Positions 54,050 to 62,375 are shown, counted from the first letter of the stretch. The stretch: 64,000 nucleotides of DNA from Marinicella sediminis (GCF_002000055.1 NZ_MVBD01000006.1:124001-188000); one strand, 5' to 3'. The notes: generated by a model not told the origin, from the letters alone. Translations and numbers: made by a program.

Positions 54050-54622
54050 TCAGCTTATTTTATACTGTTCGGGATCTCCCATCCACATGCGCAAAGAATT
54101 CCCGCGCGCGTCTGCTGTTTCAGGATCAGCCCCCAAACCGAGCAATGTGCGGACCGCTTGTTCCCGGTAAAACATGGCCGCGATGATCAGTGCCGTGCAA
54201 CCTCCTGAGTCCCTGGCATCAATATCAGCTCCATTGTCTGCCAATGTCACGATGTTATCAGTCTTTTCAAAGTAAGCAGCCTCCATCAATGGCGTTTTAC
54301 CATCATGGTCTTTGCTGTTGATGTCCGCACCATTTCTTATCAACAGACTCAAAATGTCCTGACCACATTCACCTGCCGCATCAAAAATCGCTGTGGTACC
54401 ATCTTGCGGATCAACTTCGTTGATGTCAGCACCATATGCCAGCAACAGCTTGACACACGCTGTGTCACCAACTAACAGGGTTCGCCTGAGCGCTGACCAG
54501 CCATTTGCTTCGGGAATGTTGGATGGCTTTAACCCCGCCTTTAACAGGCGCTTAAGTTCCTCGTAATCGCATTTTTCCGAAGCAATCAGCAACTCGATCT
54601 GGGTGTTTTTGGCTTTCGTCAT
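54050..54622 (-). CDS. Ankyrin-repeat protein
   Basis: A 190-residue protein with about five ankyrin repeats (for example GWSALRRTLLVGDTACVKLL, DGTTAIFDAAGECGQDILSL, DGKTPLMEAAYFEKTDNIVT, GGCTALIIAAMFYREQAVRT), each with the TPL/TAL(I/M)xAA and GADIN hairpin. It binds proteins; the partner is unknown. ATG 54622 is preferred to the frame's first Met at 54685, since the extension lacks repeat similarity. It is one of a co-oriented series of small unrelated genes (54.0-56.3 kb). Confidence 0.85.
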   Translation of the reverse strand: MTKAKNTQIELLIASEKCDYEELKRLLKAGLKPSNIPEANGWSALRRTLLVGDTACVKLLLAYGADINEVDPQDGTTAIFDAAGECGQDILSLLIRNGADINSKDHDGKTPLMEAAYFEKTDNIVTLADNGADIDARDSGGCTALIIAAMFYREQAVRTLLGLGADPETADARGNSLRMWMGDPEQYKIS

Positions 54623-54721
54623 GAGTCCGTTTTTCTGGCTAACACTGGTTTTGCCGTACCAGACATGGCTGCAAAACGGCAACAACGGCTGGCGCTTTGT
54701 ACGCCTGGTCAGCAGGCCTTG

Positions 54722-55123
54722 TCAGCATATCACAGCCGCGGAATCGGTCAATTGATTGTATTCAATGACCAGGTCATTCCCGCTACTGAATGTGAATTGT
54801 ACTTTAATCGAATCATTTTCTTTCGTGTAATTGATACCAAGCAGTGAAGCCCCAACGTAATCAGCATGTTCCGAACACCGCACAGAGACCAGGCAACTTT
54901 CGAAGGAATGATTATCTGCTTGCTGAGGTTCCTGGCCTTGCCTCCAGATAACTGAATCACCCTCAAAACAGAGCGAATACCAAATCGCATTAAACTTCAT
55001 GTTGGTGACATTTGCGGATTCAATAACCACAAAGCTTTCCTGATATTGCGTAAACACCAGGTCTTCGCAAACCTTATTCAGGATATCCGGTTCTGTTCCA
55101 TTGATTTGGATCTGTTTCATCAT
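54722..55123 (-). CDS. Hypothetical protein
   Basis: A 133-residue soluble protein, beta-rich (MKQIQINGTEPDILNKVCED, then FVVIESANVTNMKFNAIWYS, and IKVQFTFSSGNDLVIEYNQL), with no signal peptide. A good ribosome-binding site GAGGAA precedes two adjacent ATG codons. I do not recognise the family. Cysteines are present but not in a metal-like pattern. It sits between the ankyrin gene and another small hypothetical on the same strand. Confidence 0.65.
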   Translation of the reverse strand: MMKQIQINGTEPDILNKVCEDLVFTQYQESFVVIESANVTNMKFNAIWYSLCFEGDSVIWRQGQEPQQADNHSFESCLVSVRCSEHADYVGASLLGINYTKENDSIKVQFTFSSGNDLVIEYNQLTDSAAVIC

Positions 55124-55208
55124 TTTTCCTCATGTCTGCAAAACTCCTGTTCACAGGCTGCGGTGAAGGCACGAAGGGCCCAGGTCATGGAAACCCTGGC
55201 CATGCGAT

Positions 55209-55511
55209 TTAACCTCCAGGCAACTCATCCCTGGCATGGATTAACAGACTGGCAATTTTTGTATTGTGTTCTTTTCCCGCACTCCTGCTCAACCCCATAT
55301 TGACACTGGCTATGGTTGTCAGGTGTTTTAACATTTTATATGTGTCACAGCCTTCAAGCAGCAGCTTGACTGTTGATGGAACATAGCCAGCATACTCGTC
55401 ATCCCATTCAGCTTGTTCATTGTAAACACCAATGGGGTCCCAGTCTTTCCACAGTATGCTGGCAACCCTTGTAGAGAGTTCTTGCTCCACTTTGTTCAGT
55501 TTTTTATTCAT
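55209..55511 (-). CDS. Small protein resembling DUF1871-type proteins
   Basis: A 100-residue protein whose WKDWDPIGVYNEQAEWDDEY and AGYVPSTVKLLLEGCDTYKM segments match the general pattern (WDP.GV......DEY..Y....) of small DUF1871-like proteins, function unknown. Start ATG 55511. Same strand and close to its neighbours. Confidence 0.6.
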   Translation of the reverse strand: MNKKLNKVEQELSTRVASILWKDWDPIGVYNEQAEWDDEYAGYVPSTVKLLLEGCDTYKMLKHLTTIASVNMGLSRSAGKEHNTKIASLLIHARDELPGG

Positions 55512-55578
55512 GATCAGTGGCGCCTAGCGATAAATATAAACGGTTTGTTGACCCGTTCGCTTGATTGACTGGTTAGCT
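55512..55578 (-). other. Hairpin-forming spacer with attC-like ends (uncertain)
   Basis: After the pseudogene stop the minus strand reads AGCTAACCAGTCAATCAAGC, then AACGG ... CCGTT, and ends CGCTAGGCGCC. The ends resemble the RYYYAAC/GTTRRRY boxes of integron attC sites with one mismatch each. The internal symmetry is weak, and no integrase is in the window. Confidence 0.25.
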
Positions 55579-55935
55579 TTATTTCCAAAATTCATGTGCT
55601 TCTGTTATTTTTTCTTTGATCAATGCCGGAGCCCGTTCATTGATGACTTTCTTGTATTCCGGGTCATGTTGCCCCAGTGCCAGATCATTCAATGAATGAG
55701 ACTTCTATGGCATTTTATAAATCAGGATCAGCCTTTTTCAGGCTTTCTTCAATAAACCTAAATGCCTATTCAAATTCCATTTCCAACCTTTTGATAACTC
55801 TACTTCCACCCAACGCCTGAAGGCCCCTATTTCACAGTGAAGCATACCACGCTCATATTCATTAATCTCTGAGCAGGCGTCTGGAAATTGGGTTTTCAGC
55901 TGTATGAGGAAATCGTTCCGGTCCTTAATTTAATC
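55579..55935 (-). pseudogene. Broken gene resembling DUF7674-type small proteins
   Basis: The minus strand contains successive pieces of one protein in different frames: IKDRNDFLIQLKTQFPDACS, EINEYERGMLHCEIGAFRRW, then a frameshift, FRFIEESLKKADPDL, TAA, NAIEVSFIE, frameshift, NDLALGQHDPEYKKVINERA and PALIKEKITEAHEFWK before the final TAA. The pattern (EYE.G.LH.E.G.F, F.FIEE.L..ADPDL.NAI..SF.E.L) resembles a family of small bacterial proteins of unknown function, DUF7674 as I recall it. At least two frameshifts and two nonsense codons make it inactive. Confidence 0.6.
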
Positions 55936-56019
55936 TGCCAGCTTTGCCGAAAAATTACTGTTGCGCAATGCAAACACCGAAGTGAAGTTTTGTAAAAGAT
56001 GTCTTACCTGACATGCTTG

Positions 56020-56331
56020 TTATACGCTGCCTTGTGTTTCAACCACCAAAATTCGAGAAGCGACTTTGGGGTGAGCTACATGTTCAGTACCTACAGATGC
56101 GAAGAATATATCGCCAACCTCCAGTATTGTTGATTGTTCTGAGCCATGTTCCCGATAGAACATTTCAACAACGCCGTCCAATACAACAAACACCTCTTCG
56201 CCCGTATTTATATGCCACTTATAAGGCTTGTCCGTCCAATGAAGCCGGGTGGTGATGCCATTCATATTCGCTATATCCAGCGCTTCCCATGGCTTCTGGG
56301 CGACAAACTCCTTTGCTCTGATGATTTTCAT
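56020..56331 (-). CDS. Cupin-domain protein
   Basis: A 103-residue single-domain cupin. KWHINTGEEVFVVLDGVVEM holds the metal-binding H..(x)4-5..E part of motif 1 (one His replaced relative to HxH), and GDIFFASVGTEHVAHP holds the second His motif. ATG 56331 is preceded by GAGGAATAA. Small cupins can be isomerases, dioxygenases or sensors; the function is not determined. Confidence 0.78.
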   Translation of the reverse strand: MKIIRAKEFVAQKPWEALDIANMNGITTRLHWTDKPYKWHINTGEEVFVVLDGVVEMFYREHGSEQSTILEVGDIFFASVGTEHVAHPKVASRILVVETQGSV

Positions 56332-56366
56332 TTTATTCCTCAAATATTGATGATTTAGGTATACCA

Positions 56367-56598
56367 GGAAAGGCTATCTCTTAGAAAGATCATACCGCTG
56401 ATTCAGACATTTACCACAATTAAATCCACCTGAATTTTCCCAGACCATTATTTTACATAACTTGCAGCGGTAACTTGCAGAGTAACTTGCAGTGGTAACT
56501 TGCAGGACAGGCACTCCCTAAGAAATATCATACGGTCAGTTCATACAATTGCCACAGCCAATTCCCTCTGAATTATCCAAAATCATGGTTTTAATCGG
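56367..56598. repeat. Two imperfect direct repeats of about 95 bases before the transposase
   Basis: Segments 56367-56455 and 56502-56590 align base for base over most of their length: AGGAAAGGCT.../AGGACAGGCA..., ATCATACCG/ATCATACGG, CACAATTAAATCC/CACAGCCAATTCC, CTGAATT, ending in TTTTA. The second copy runs into the transposase ribosome-binding site. They are separated by the short GTAACTTGCAG tandem. Confidence 0.7.
56459..56505. repeat. Short tandem repeat, core AACTTGCAG x4
   Basis: AACTTGCAG occurs at 56459, 56472, 56484 and 56497, spaced 12-13 bases, mostly within a larger unit GTAACTTGCAG. Confidence 0.8.
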
Positions 56599-56606
56599 AG
56601 AAAACA

Positions 56607-57542
56607 ATGGGATTAGCAAGGAAATACCAGATTTGCTATAAGGAAACGCCATATTACCATGTGGTCAGTCGATGCGTGCGCAGGGCCTTTCTGTGCGGTG
56701 ATGACCATGCCTCTGGGAGATCATTTGAAAATAGGCGTAAATGGGTCGTTGAACGCATGAAATATCTGGCCAAACTGTTCAGTTTAGATATCTGTGCTTA
56801 TGCTGTGATGGGCAATCATTTTCACATCGTTCTGAAAGTCAATAGCAACAAGGATTGGACAGATAAACGAGTGCTCATAGCTTGGGGAGGTTTGTTTGAT
56901 TTACCAGGACCCTGTGAACGCTTTATACAAGGTGAACATTTAAGCAAACCTCAACTGGATTTTGTCACTCAAAAGACTCAAATTTATCTGAAACGACTGA
57001 GGTCCATCAGCTGGTTTATGAAGTGTCTTAATGAATACATTGCCAGACGAGCCAACATTGAAGATGGGTGCACTGGCCACTTCTGGGAATCACGCTTCAA
57101 GAGTCAAGCCTTGCTCGATGAGCGCGCTTTACTTACATGCATGGCATACGTCGATCTCAACCCCATTCGCGCCGCATTGGCAAAAACCCCAGAACAATCT
57201 GATTACACTTCAATACAGGAACGTATCAAAGACAAGAACACCAGGCTGATTGGGTTTGGCTATCATGATAATGATCTGCCTTTTTCACTATCAGGATACT
57301 TGGGGCTATTGGACTATTCTGGCCGATCAATTCTTGAAAACAAACGTGGATACATTCCAGAAAACCTGCCTCCTATCCTTGACCGACTAAACCTCGATCC
57401 AGACGCCTGGCTGGACGAACTCAAGGGCTTCAAATCAGTCGGTTTTTCAGCTGTCGGCACGGTTGATCAAATCAAGAGCTTTTGCAAAAAAGTAGGCAAG
57501 AAATTCGCGGTTGGTTATCGCCTAAAACCAGCCCTGGAGTAG
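56607..57542 (+). CDS. Y1 (IS200-like/REP-type) transposase
   Basis: A 311-residue single-strand transposase. It has YYHVVSRCVRRAFLCGDD near the start, the HUH motif in MGNHFHIVLKV, WESRFKSQALLDERALLTCM, and YVDLNPIRAALAKTPE, all typical of the TnpA/RAYT-like family found as single genes in gammaproteobacteria. The Tyr nucleophile should lie in the region LLTCMAYVDLNPI. It is flanked by repeats on both sides (imperfect direct repeats upstream, a 167-base tandem downstream). Confidence 0.9.
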   Translation: MGLARKYQICYKETPYYHVVSRCVRRAFLCGDDHASGRSFENRRKWVVERMKYLAKLFSLDICAYAVMGNHFHIVLKVNSNKDWTDKRVLIAWGGLFDLPGPCERFIQGEHLSKPQLDFVTQKTQIYLKRLRSISWFMKCLNEYIARRANIEDGCTGHFWESRFKSQALLDERALLTCMAYVDLNPIRAALAKTPEQSDYTSIQERIKDKNTRLIGFGYHDNDLPFSLSGYLGLLDYSGRSILENKRGYIPENLPPILDRLNLDPDAWLDELKGFKSVGFSAVGTVDQIKSFCKKVGKKFAVGYRLKPALE

Positions 57543-57580
57543 CTAATCATACATCATAGCTTGTCAGCAGATTCTGTCTG

Positions 57581-57914
57581 CCACCGCCCAACTCATTTTC
57601 AATCAGGCCATTTTGCTCGAATTTCTAGAAACTGCGATTCCCGGACATTAAAATGCCTCTAACTCTTTTCAATTTCTTATTTTTCCACAACAAAACCATC
57701 TTAATCACTTCAGCTGGTCTCTATGAAAAGTGCATGTCCCGATATTCCCACCGCCCAACTCATTTTCAATCAGGCCATTTTGCTCGAGTTTCTAGAAACT
57801 GCGATTCCCGGACATTAAATCGCCTCTAACTCTTTTCAATTTCTTATTTTTCCACAACAAAACCATCTTAATCACTTCAGCTGGTCTCTATGAAAAGTGC
57901 ATGTCCCGATATTC
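57581..57914. repeat. Perfectly periodic 167-bp tandem duplication
   Basis: Copy 1 is 57581-57747 and copy 2 is 57748-57914, both beginning CCACCGCCCAACTCATTTTC and ending CCCGATATTC. They differ at only three or so positions (GAATTTC/GAGTTTC, AAAATG/AAATCG). Each contains the palindrome TTTCTAGAAA. The repeat lies 38 bases after the transposase stop. Confidence 0.95.
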
Positions 57915-57968
57915 TTTTATCTCAATATTCTCAGAGCCATTGATTTCTGACTTTGAAGGAAATTACCC

Positions 57969-58094
57969 ATGCTCTTTTGGCAGGATTTGTACAGACAGAA
58001 TGCCAAGGCTGCGTTAACTTACATGGGTCAGGATATAGGTATTCACTTTGAAAAAAAGTCATTCATCAATAAACAAAAATACTTATTGATATGA
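57969..58094 (+). CDS. Candidate short open reading frame (41 codons)
   Basis: ATG 57969, with GAAGGAAATTACCC upstream, opens a 41-codon frame (MLFWQDLYRQNAKAALTYMG, then QDIGIHFEKKSFINKQKYLL) to TGA at 58092. The composition is protein-like but no similarity is known to me. It may be a remnant of a transposon passenger. Confidence 0.3.
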   Translation: MLFWQDLYRQNAKAALTYMGQDIGIHFEKKSFINKQKYLLI

Positions 58095-58108
58095 AAAAGA
58101 TACAATCA

Positions 58109-58131
58109 TTGGAGCGTTGACTTCAGTCAAC
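58109..58131 (+). repeat. REP element, upstream of RAYT
   Basis: TTGGAGCG followed by the hairpin GTTGAC-TTCA-GTCAAC. It is inverted with respect to the copy at 58700, with coupled changes in the stem. Confidence 0.85.
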
Positions 58132-58146
58132 ATTAAGCAGAACAGC

Positions 58147-58659
58147 GTGAGAAAACAGCTTCATCATTTCAGTCAGGAACACACCCATCAATTCGTCACT
58201 TTTCGGACGCAAGCCAGTGTCGATGAATTTGTGCTTCTGTTACAAGAATCAAATCTGGATGAAAGCAACAAACAACTCAGCATCGATCAGCACCTGGATC
58301 ACTCTGAATTGGGCTGTTTGTTGAATGATGACATCATTGATCTGACCAGGCTTTACTGTCAAAACCTGGATCCCGGTCACTATCAACTGATTGCACTGTC
58401 CGTGATGCCCAACCACGTTCATATGCTGTTTCAACAACAGCTGGAATTAAGCACAATCATGCACAAAGTGAAGGGTGGATTGACCCGGCTGATTAATAAG
58501 CGGTTGCAACGTAACGGGTCTTTGTGGGAAAGGGGCTACTTTGATAAAGCCATCCGCAGTGAAGAACACTTCAAGACGACTTATCGGTACATCAGAAACA
58601 ACGCCCCGGCAGCAGGGCTGATCGATGCTGATAGACGGTTTTTCGGAATCTATGAATGA
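58147..58659 (+). CDS. RAYT (REP-associated tyrosine transposase)
   Basis: A 170-residue Y1-type transposase that acts on REP sequences in single-stranded form. The HUH motif is ALSVMPNHVHMLFQQ, and the C-terminal helix LWERGYFDKAIRSEEHFKTT and YRYIRNNAPAAGL hold the typical RAYT ending with the Tyr. The frame reaches a TTG at 58117 that lies inside the REP hairpin. I prefer GTG 58147, beginning the conserved QLHHFSQEHTHQFVTFRT stretch. The gene is bracketed by inverted REP hairpins, the diagnostic arrangement. Confidence 0.88.
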   Translation: MRKQLHHFSQEHTHQFVTFRTQASVDEFVLLLQESNLDESNKQLSIDQHLDHSELGCLLNDDIIDLTRLYCQNLDPGHYQLIALSVMPNHVHMLFQQQLELSTIMHKVKGGLTRLINKRLQRNGSLWERGYFDKAIRSEEHFKTTYRYIRNNAPAAGLIDADRRFFGIYE

Positions 58660-58699
58660 TCATCAACCACGGCTGGTGCTCAGCAGTGGAAACAGCAAA

Positions 58700-58722
58700 G
58701 TCGACTGAAGTCGACGCTCCAA
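58700..58722 (-). repeat. REP element, downstream of RAYT
   Basis: Read on the minus strand: TTGGAGCG then GTCGAC-TTCA-GTCGAC. Compared with 58109, the T to C and A to G changes in the stem are compensatory, so the hairpin is kept. Confidence 0.85.
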
Positions 58723-58810
58723 AGTTATCCATGTTCTGTTTTAAGGCTCTGATCAGCTGTTCATTGTCATCTTAAAAACCTAATTGACGGGATATCTGAG
58801 GTGACAAACC

Positions 58811-58866
58811 AACGCCGGACTGGCGTTGACGCTCCGATATTGGAGCGTCGGCTTCTGCCAACGTTG
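58811..58866. repeat. REPIN (paired REP hairpins), left copy
   Basis: Hairpin AACGCC/GGCGTT, then the head-to-head palindrome GACGCTCC/GGAGCGTC, then a second hairpin-like segment GTCGGCTTCTGCCAACG. The GGAGCGTC head is shared with the REPs around the RAYT gene. Confidence 0.8.
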
Positions 58867-58925
58867 CCGCGAGGCACATGTGATTGAGGGATCAATCGTG
58901 ATTACATCGCACAACCAGCGTTCGA

Positions 58926-59132
58926 TCAACCCTCGGCCTTGAGTTTCAGCCGATAAGCGTGGAGCAGGGGTTCGGTGTAGCCCGACGGTTGTGCTTTGCC
59001 TTTGAACACCAAATCCAGAGCGGCCTGGTAGGCGGTGTTGTTTGCCAGGTCATCTGCCATGTTGCGGTAGGCCGCATCACCGGTGTTTTGTTCATCGACC
59101 ACTTTAGCCTTGCGGGCGAAGGTGTCTTTGAC
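58926..59132 (-). pseudogene. Detached 3' fragment of malate synthase G gene
   Basis: Minus-strand reading gives the last 68 or so residues of GlcB ([20 protein letters not shown] and ending [13 protein letters not shown], stop at 58926-58928). It is nearly identical to the real gene's end at 62169, with Met replaced by Lys once. It has no start and no upstream part. Confidence 0.92.
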
Positions 59133-59270
59133 CCGTTGCCTGGTTTAAGCTCCCAGTAATGCAGCGAATTTGTAGTGGACCAGGTGTTTTGATTAAACGG
59201 ATATTTCCGTATGTCTGGGATTTTGCTAAGATTAAGCCGATTTTCACACCTCTTAAAGGAACTGAAGACC

Positions 59271-61922
59271 ATGAATGGATCAAAGCGAAATATTTCCCGT
59301 ATATGTTCATTACTGATGTTGTTGCTGTTAAGTCAGCAAGCTCTGTCATTGAAGTTCAACCAAAATGAATTGTTGATTCTTAAAGGCTCTGATCCTGAAC
59401 TGGCTGATGATGAAGGGTATTTATTTTTGTCGGTAGAAAGCAACCAACATTTCACCACCGTGATTTTGGATCATGTTGATTCCGGAAAGCGCATGAGGTT
59501 TTCTGACATGCAACAGGGTGAAAACCATGCCTTGGTTAAGCTCAAAGCAGGAAAGTACTATTGGAAATCTTTACGGGGATACATCATGTGGGGTTTAAGC
59601 TGGATACGGTTCGACAAAGATGAGCATGTTTTTGAGGTCAAACCTGGGGTTATTAATTACCCGGGGACATGGTTAGCCGAAGTGAAATTTTCCAGCTCAC
59701 TAAGCGGTTCTTTTTCTTTAAAATCGACCAACAAAGCAACCTTGGAATGGCCTTATTTTAAGCAACACTACCAGCAATACACCGGGCAAACGCCTCTGGT
59801 ATTTTCTGGGCATGCAAATGATCCTTATTTTCAATACCTTCCTGGCATCATAGCACAACAAGACTTTGAATCAATTACAGCTTTAGACTACCGTGAAATA
59901 GACAAACAACAATCTCCGATAAAGGTCTTTGACATCATGCAAGGGGTCGATCAGGCCAAGAACATGTTTCCCAAGTTAGCAGACTACCTGGATACCAACC
60001 GCCAAGTTTCTGGAGAAATCAATCCTCAGGGCGACTGGATACTGCTCAGTTCATTACAAGATAAAATGACGCTAATTGAGGTAGTCAACATCAATACCTT
60101 CAAGTCATATGTAGTGTTCAAAGAATCATTACCAGACCGTGCCAGGATAAGCAGCCTGAGGTGGATCGACAATGATTCTTTTATTTATGATCTGGATTAT
60201 GAAAAGTACTCTTTCAGTCATGTGATGCACCTGAGCACCAACCAAAACGCAGAATTGGTTGGTGCTGAAGTGTTGGAAATTCCAATTGCTGGCAAATTGC
60301 TGGACCCATTGATAGACCAGGAAAACAAGATGTTTTTTGCTAATTTCAGGTTGAGCAGTGTTAACAACAATGACATCAATGGTTTATATTTTGTCGACAC
60401 CAGCTCCACAAAAAGCATCAAAAAATCTTTCAAAAAAACGTACAAAAAAACCAGAAAGTTCAACACCGTAATTGACTGGTTGACTGACCAAACCGGCTAT
60501 GTCAGATCAGCCATTGAAGTTGAATATGATAAAAAAAATGAACAGGTGTCGTTCCACCATTGGTTTTTACCAGATAAGACCACTGATGATTGGGTCAGAA
60601 TACGGACCAGCCACAGCGATGATGATGTACCCTTACCTGTCAAGTTATCCGCCGATGAAACATTTTTTTATGCCTTCACCGATGCCTTTGGAGACAAAGT
60701 ATCGGTGCATAAGTATTCAACCAAAGATTACTCACACATCGGGCCTTTCATTGAAGACCCGTATGTGGACATAGAGTCGTTGATTGAAGACCCCAGCAGC
60801 CGGGAGATCATTGGATATACACACCTTGAGAACGGTTGGTCTCAGCGTAAATTTTTACAGGAAAACAATGATCTAATCCGTCAGTTGCGCAAACAAAACC
60901 CTGATTTACAAATGTTTGTCCGTCAGCACATCAAAGCAAAAGAATTGATGCTGATCTATGCCTACACTCAGTATTCGAAAGGTGCCTGGTACCTGTATCA
61001 AAAAAACACCCAAACAGTGAGTAAGCTGTTGGATGAAAATCCTGTTTATGAAAATTTACCCAAGGGAGATAATCATGCCATTTCTGTACAGGTTGAAGAT
61101 GGCATAGAGGTTGAAGGATTTTTAGTGGTGCCGTCCATTAAAGGAGAACACAAACCACCGTTGGTGGTGATTCCTCATGGTGGTCCCATCGGTGTTCGTG
61201 ATACCGCTGCCAATGATGAAACACAGCACTTCCTGGCTTCAAAAGGCATTGCATCTTTGAAAGTTAATTACCGTGGTTCGAGCGGCTATGGTAAGGAGTT
61301 CATTGAACTCGGTAAACAACAGTGGGGTGAAAAAATCGAGTCAGACATCCATGCTGTGGTACTTGAAGCCATTGAACAGTATGCGTTGGACAGCAACAAA
61401 GTCTGCGCAATGGGCAGTAGTTATGGTGGTTATTCGGCAGTCATGTTAACTATTTTATATCCCGATGTGTATCTGTGCGCCATATCTTTGCACGGTGTGA
61501 TGGACTTGCCATTGTTGTTTGGCAATCAGTCACTGAACAAGAATGATAAATTTTTTGAAGAGTTGGCAAAAATTGTGGGAGATCCACGCACTGAAATGGA
61601 AAAGCTGATGAAAAAATCTCCTTTTTATCTGGCCGACAAAATTTCCCGCCCGATCAAACTGTTTCAGGGACTGAAAGACAACCGGGTGACTGTTGAACAT
61701 GCATTGCGTATGCAACAGATGTTTACTTTATTTGACATGGAGGCTGATTTAACAGTTTTGATGAATGAGGGTCATTCTTTAAAATACCTGAACTCTAACA
61801 TTCATTTCATCACCGAAACAATGAAGTTTTTGGACAAACATCTGGATTTGCCGATTGATATACCAGCAGAAAAAGAAGCAGCGGAAAAAAACCAGTCTGT
61901 GATGGATCTAATCCTCAAATGA
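59271..61922 (+). CDS. Secreted S9 family prolyl oligopeptidase-type peptidase
   Basis: An 883-residue exported serine peptidase. ATG 59271 is preceded by AAAGGAACTGAAGACC and gives a signal peptide (MNGSKRNISRICSLLMLLLLSQQALS). The N-terminal part is a domain of its own, then a beta-propeller region, then an alpha/beta-hydrolase catalytic domain: VVIPHGGPIGVRD, SLKVNYRGSSGYGKEFIELG, nucleophile in AMGSSYGGYSAVM, Asp in FQGLKDNRVTVEHAL and His in MNEGHSLKYLN. It cleaves peptides or acyl-aminoacyl substrates outside the cytoplasm. It lies between 349-bp direct repeats, suggesting recent insertion. Confidence 0.9.
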   Translation: MNGSKRNISRICSLLMLLLLSQQALSLKFNQNELLILKGSDPELADDEGYLFLSVESNQHFTTVILDHVDSGKRMRFSDMQQGENHALVKLKAGKYYWKSLRGYIMWGLSWIRFDKDEHVFEVKPGVINYPGTWLAEVKFSSSLSGSFSLKSTNKATLEWPYFKQHYQQYTGQTPLVFSGHANDPYFQYLPGIIAQQDFESITALDYREIDKQQSPIKVFDIMQGVDQAKNMFPKLADYLDTNRQVSGEINPQGDWILLSSLQDKMTLIEVVNINTFKSYVVFKESLPDRARISSLRWIDNDSFIYDLDYEKYSFSHVMHLSTNQNAELVGAEVLEIPIAGKLLDPLIDQENKMFFANFRLSSVNNNDINGLYFVDTSSTKSIKKSFKKTYKKTRKFNTVIDWLTDQTGYVRSAIEVEYDKKNEQVSFHHWFLPDKTTDDWVRIRTSHSDDDVPLPVKLSADETFFYAFTDAFGDKVSVHKYSTKDYSHIGPFIEDPYVDIESLIEDPSSREIIGYTHLENGWSQRKFLQENNDLIRQLRKQNPDLQMFVRQHIKAKELMLIYAYTQYSKGAWYLYQKNTQTVSKLLDENPVYENLPKGDNHAISVQVEDGIEVEGFLVVPSIKGEHKPPLVVIPHGGPIGVRDTAANDETQHFLASKGIASLKVNYRGSSGYGKEFIELGKQQWGEKIESDIHAVVLEAIEQYALDSNKVCAMGSSYGGYSAVMLTILYPDVYLCAISLHGVMDLPLLFGNQSLNKNDKFFEELAKIVGDPRTEMEKLMKKSPFYLADKISRPIKLFQGLKDNRVTVEHALRMQQMFTLFDMEADLTVLMNEGHSLKYLNSNIHFITETMKFLDKHLDLPIDIPAEKEAAEKNQSVMDLILK

Positions 61923-62026
61923 ACAAGGTACAGGTTGGTTGAAAACAAATGAAATCACTTTATGTCATTAGGCAGGTTTAGTCGCAAGTTTAACCATTGC
62001 AGAAAAGCTGAAGTCGGTACTCAGTG

Positions 62027-62375
62027 TTGACGGGTTATCTGAGGTGACAAACCAACGCCGGACTGGCGTTGACGCTCCGATATTGGAGCGTCGGCTTCTG
62101 CCAACGTTGCCGCGAGGCACATGTGATTGAGGGATCAATCGTGATTACATCGCACAACCAGCGTTCGATCAACCCTCGGCCTTGAGTTTCAGCCGATAAG
62201 CGTGGAGCAGGGGTTCGGTGTAGCCCGACGGTTGTGCTTTGCCTTTGAACACCAAATCCAGAGCGGCCTGGTAGGCGGTGTTGTTTGCCAGGTCATCGGC
62301 CATGTTGCGGTAGGCCGCATCACCGGTGTTTTGTTCATCGACCACTTTAGCCATGCGGGCGAAGGTGTCTTTGAC
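62027..62375. repeat. Right copy of 349-bp direct repeat (native glcB 3' end)
   Basis: Partner of 58784-59132. Here it is continuous with the intact malate synthase gene, so this is the original copy. Confidence 0.95.
62054..62109. repeat. REPIN downstream of glcB
   Basis: Same arrangement as 58811-58866. On the minus strand it follows the glcB stop by about 60 bases and may serve as its transcript end. Confidence 0.8.

Larger units (their letters stand above)
58784..59132. repeat. Left copy of 349-bp direct repeat (glcB 3' end + REPIN)
   Basis: It matches 62027-62375 with three mismatches by eye (offset exactly 3243). It ends abruptly at GGTGTCTTTGAC, after which the sequence is unrelated. 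The copies enclose the S9 peptidase gene. Confidence 0.95.

Noticed and set aside
54050-56331. Integron cassette array with true attC sites
   Set aside because: Only one spacer looks attC-like and it has mismatches in both core boxes. No integrase is present, so it is kept as a suggestion and not annotated as an integron.
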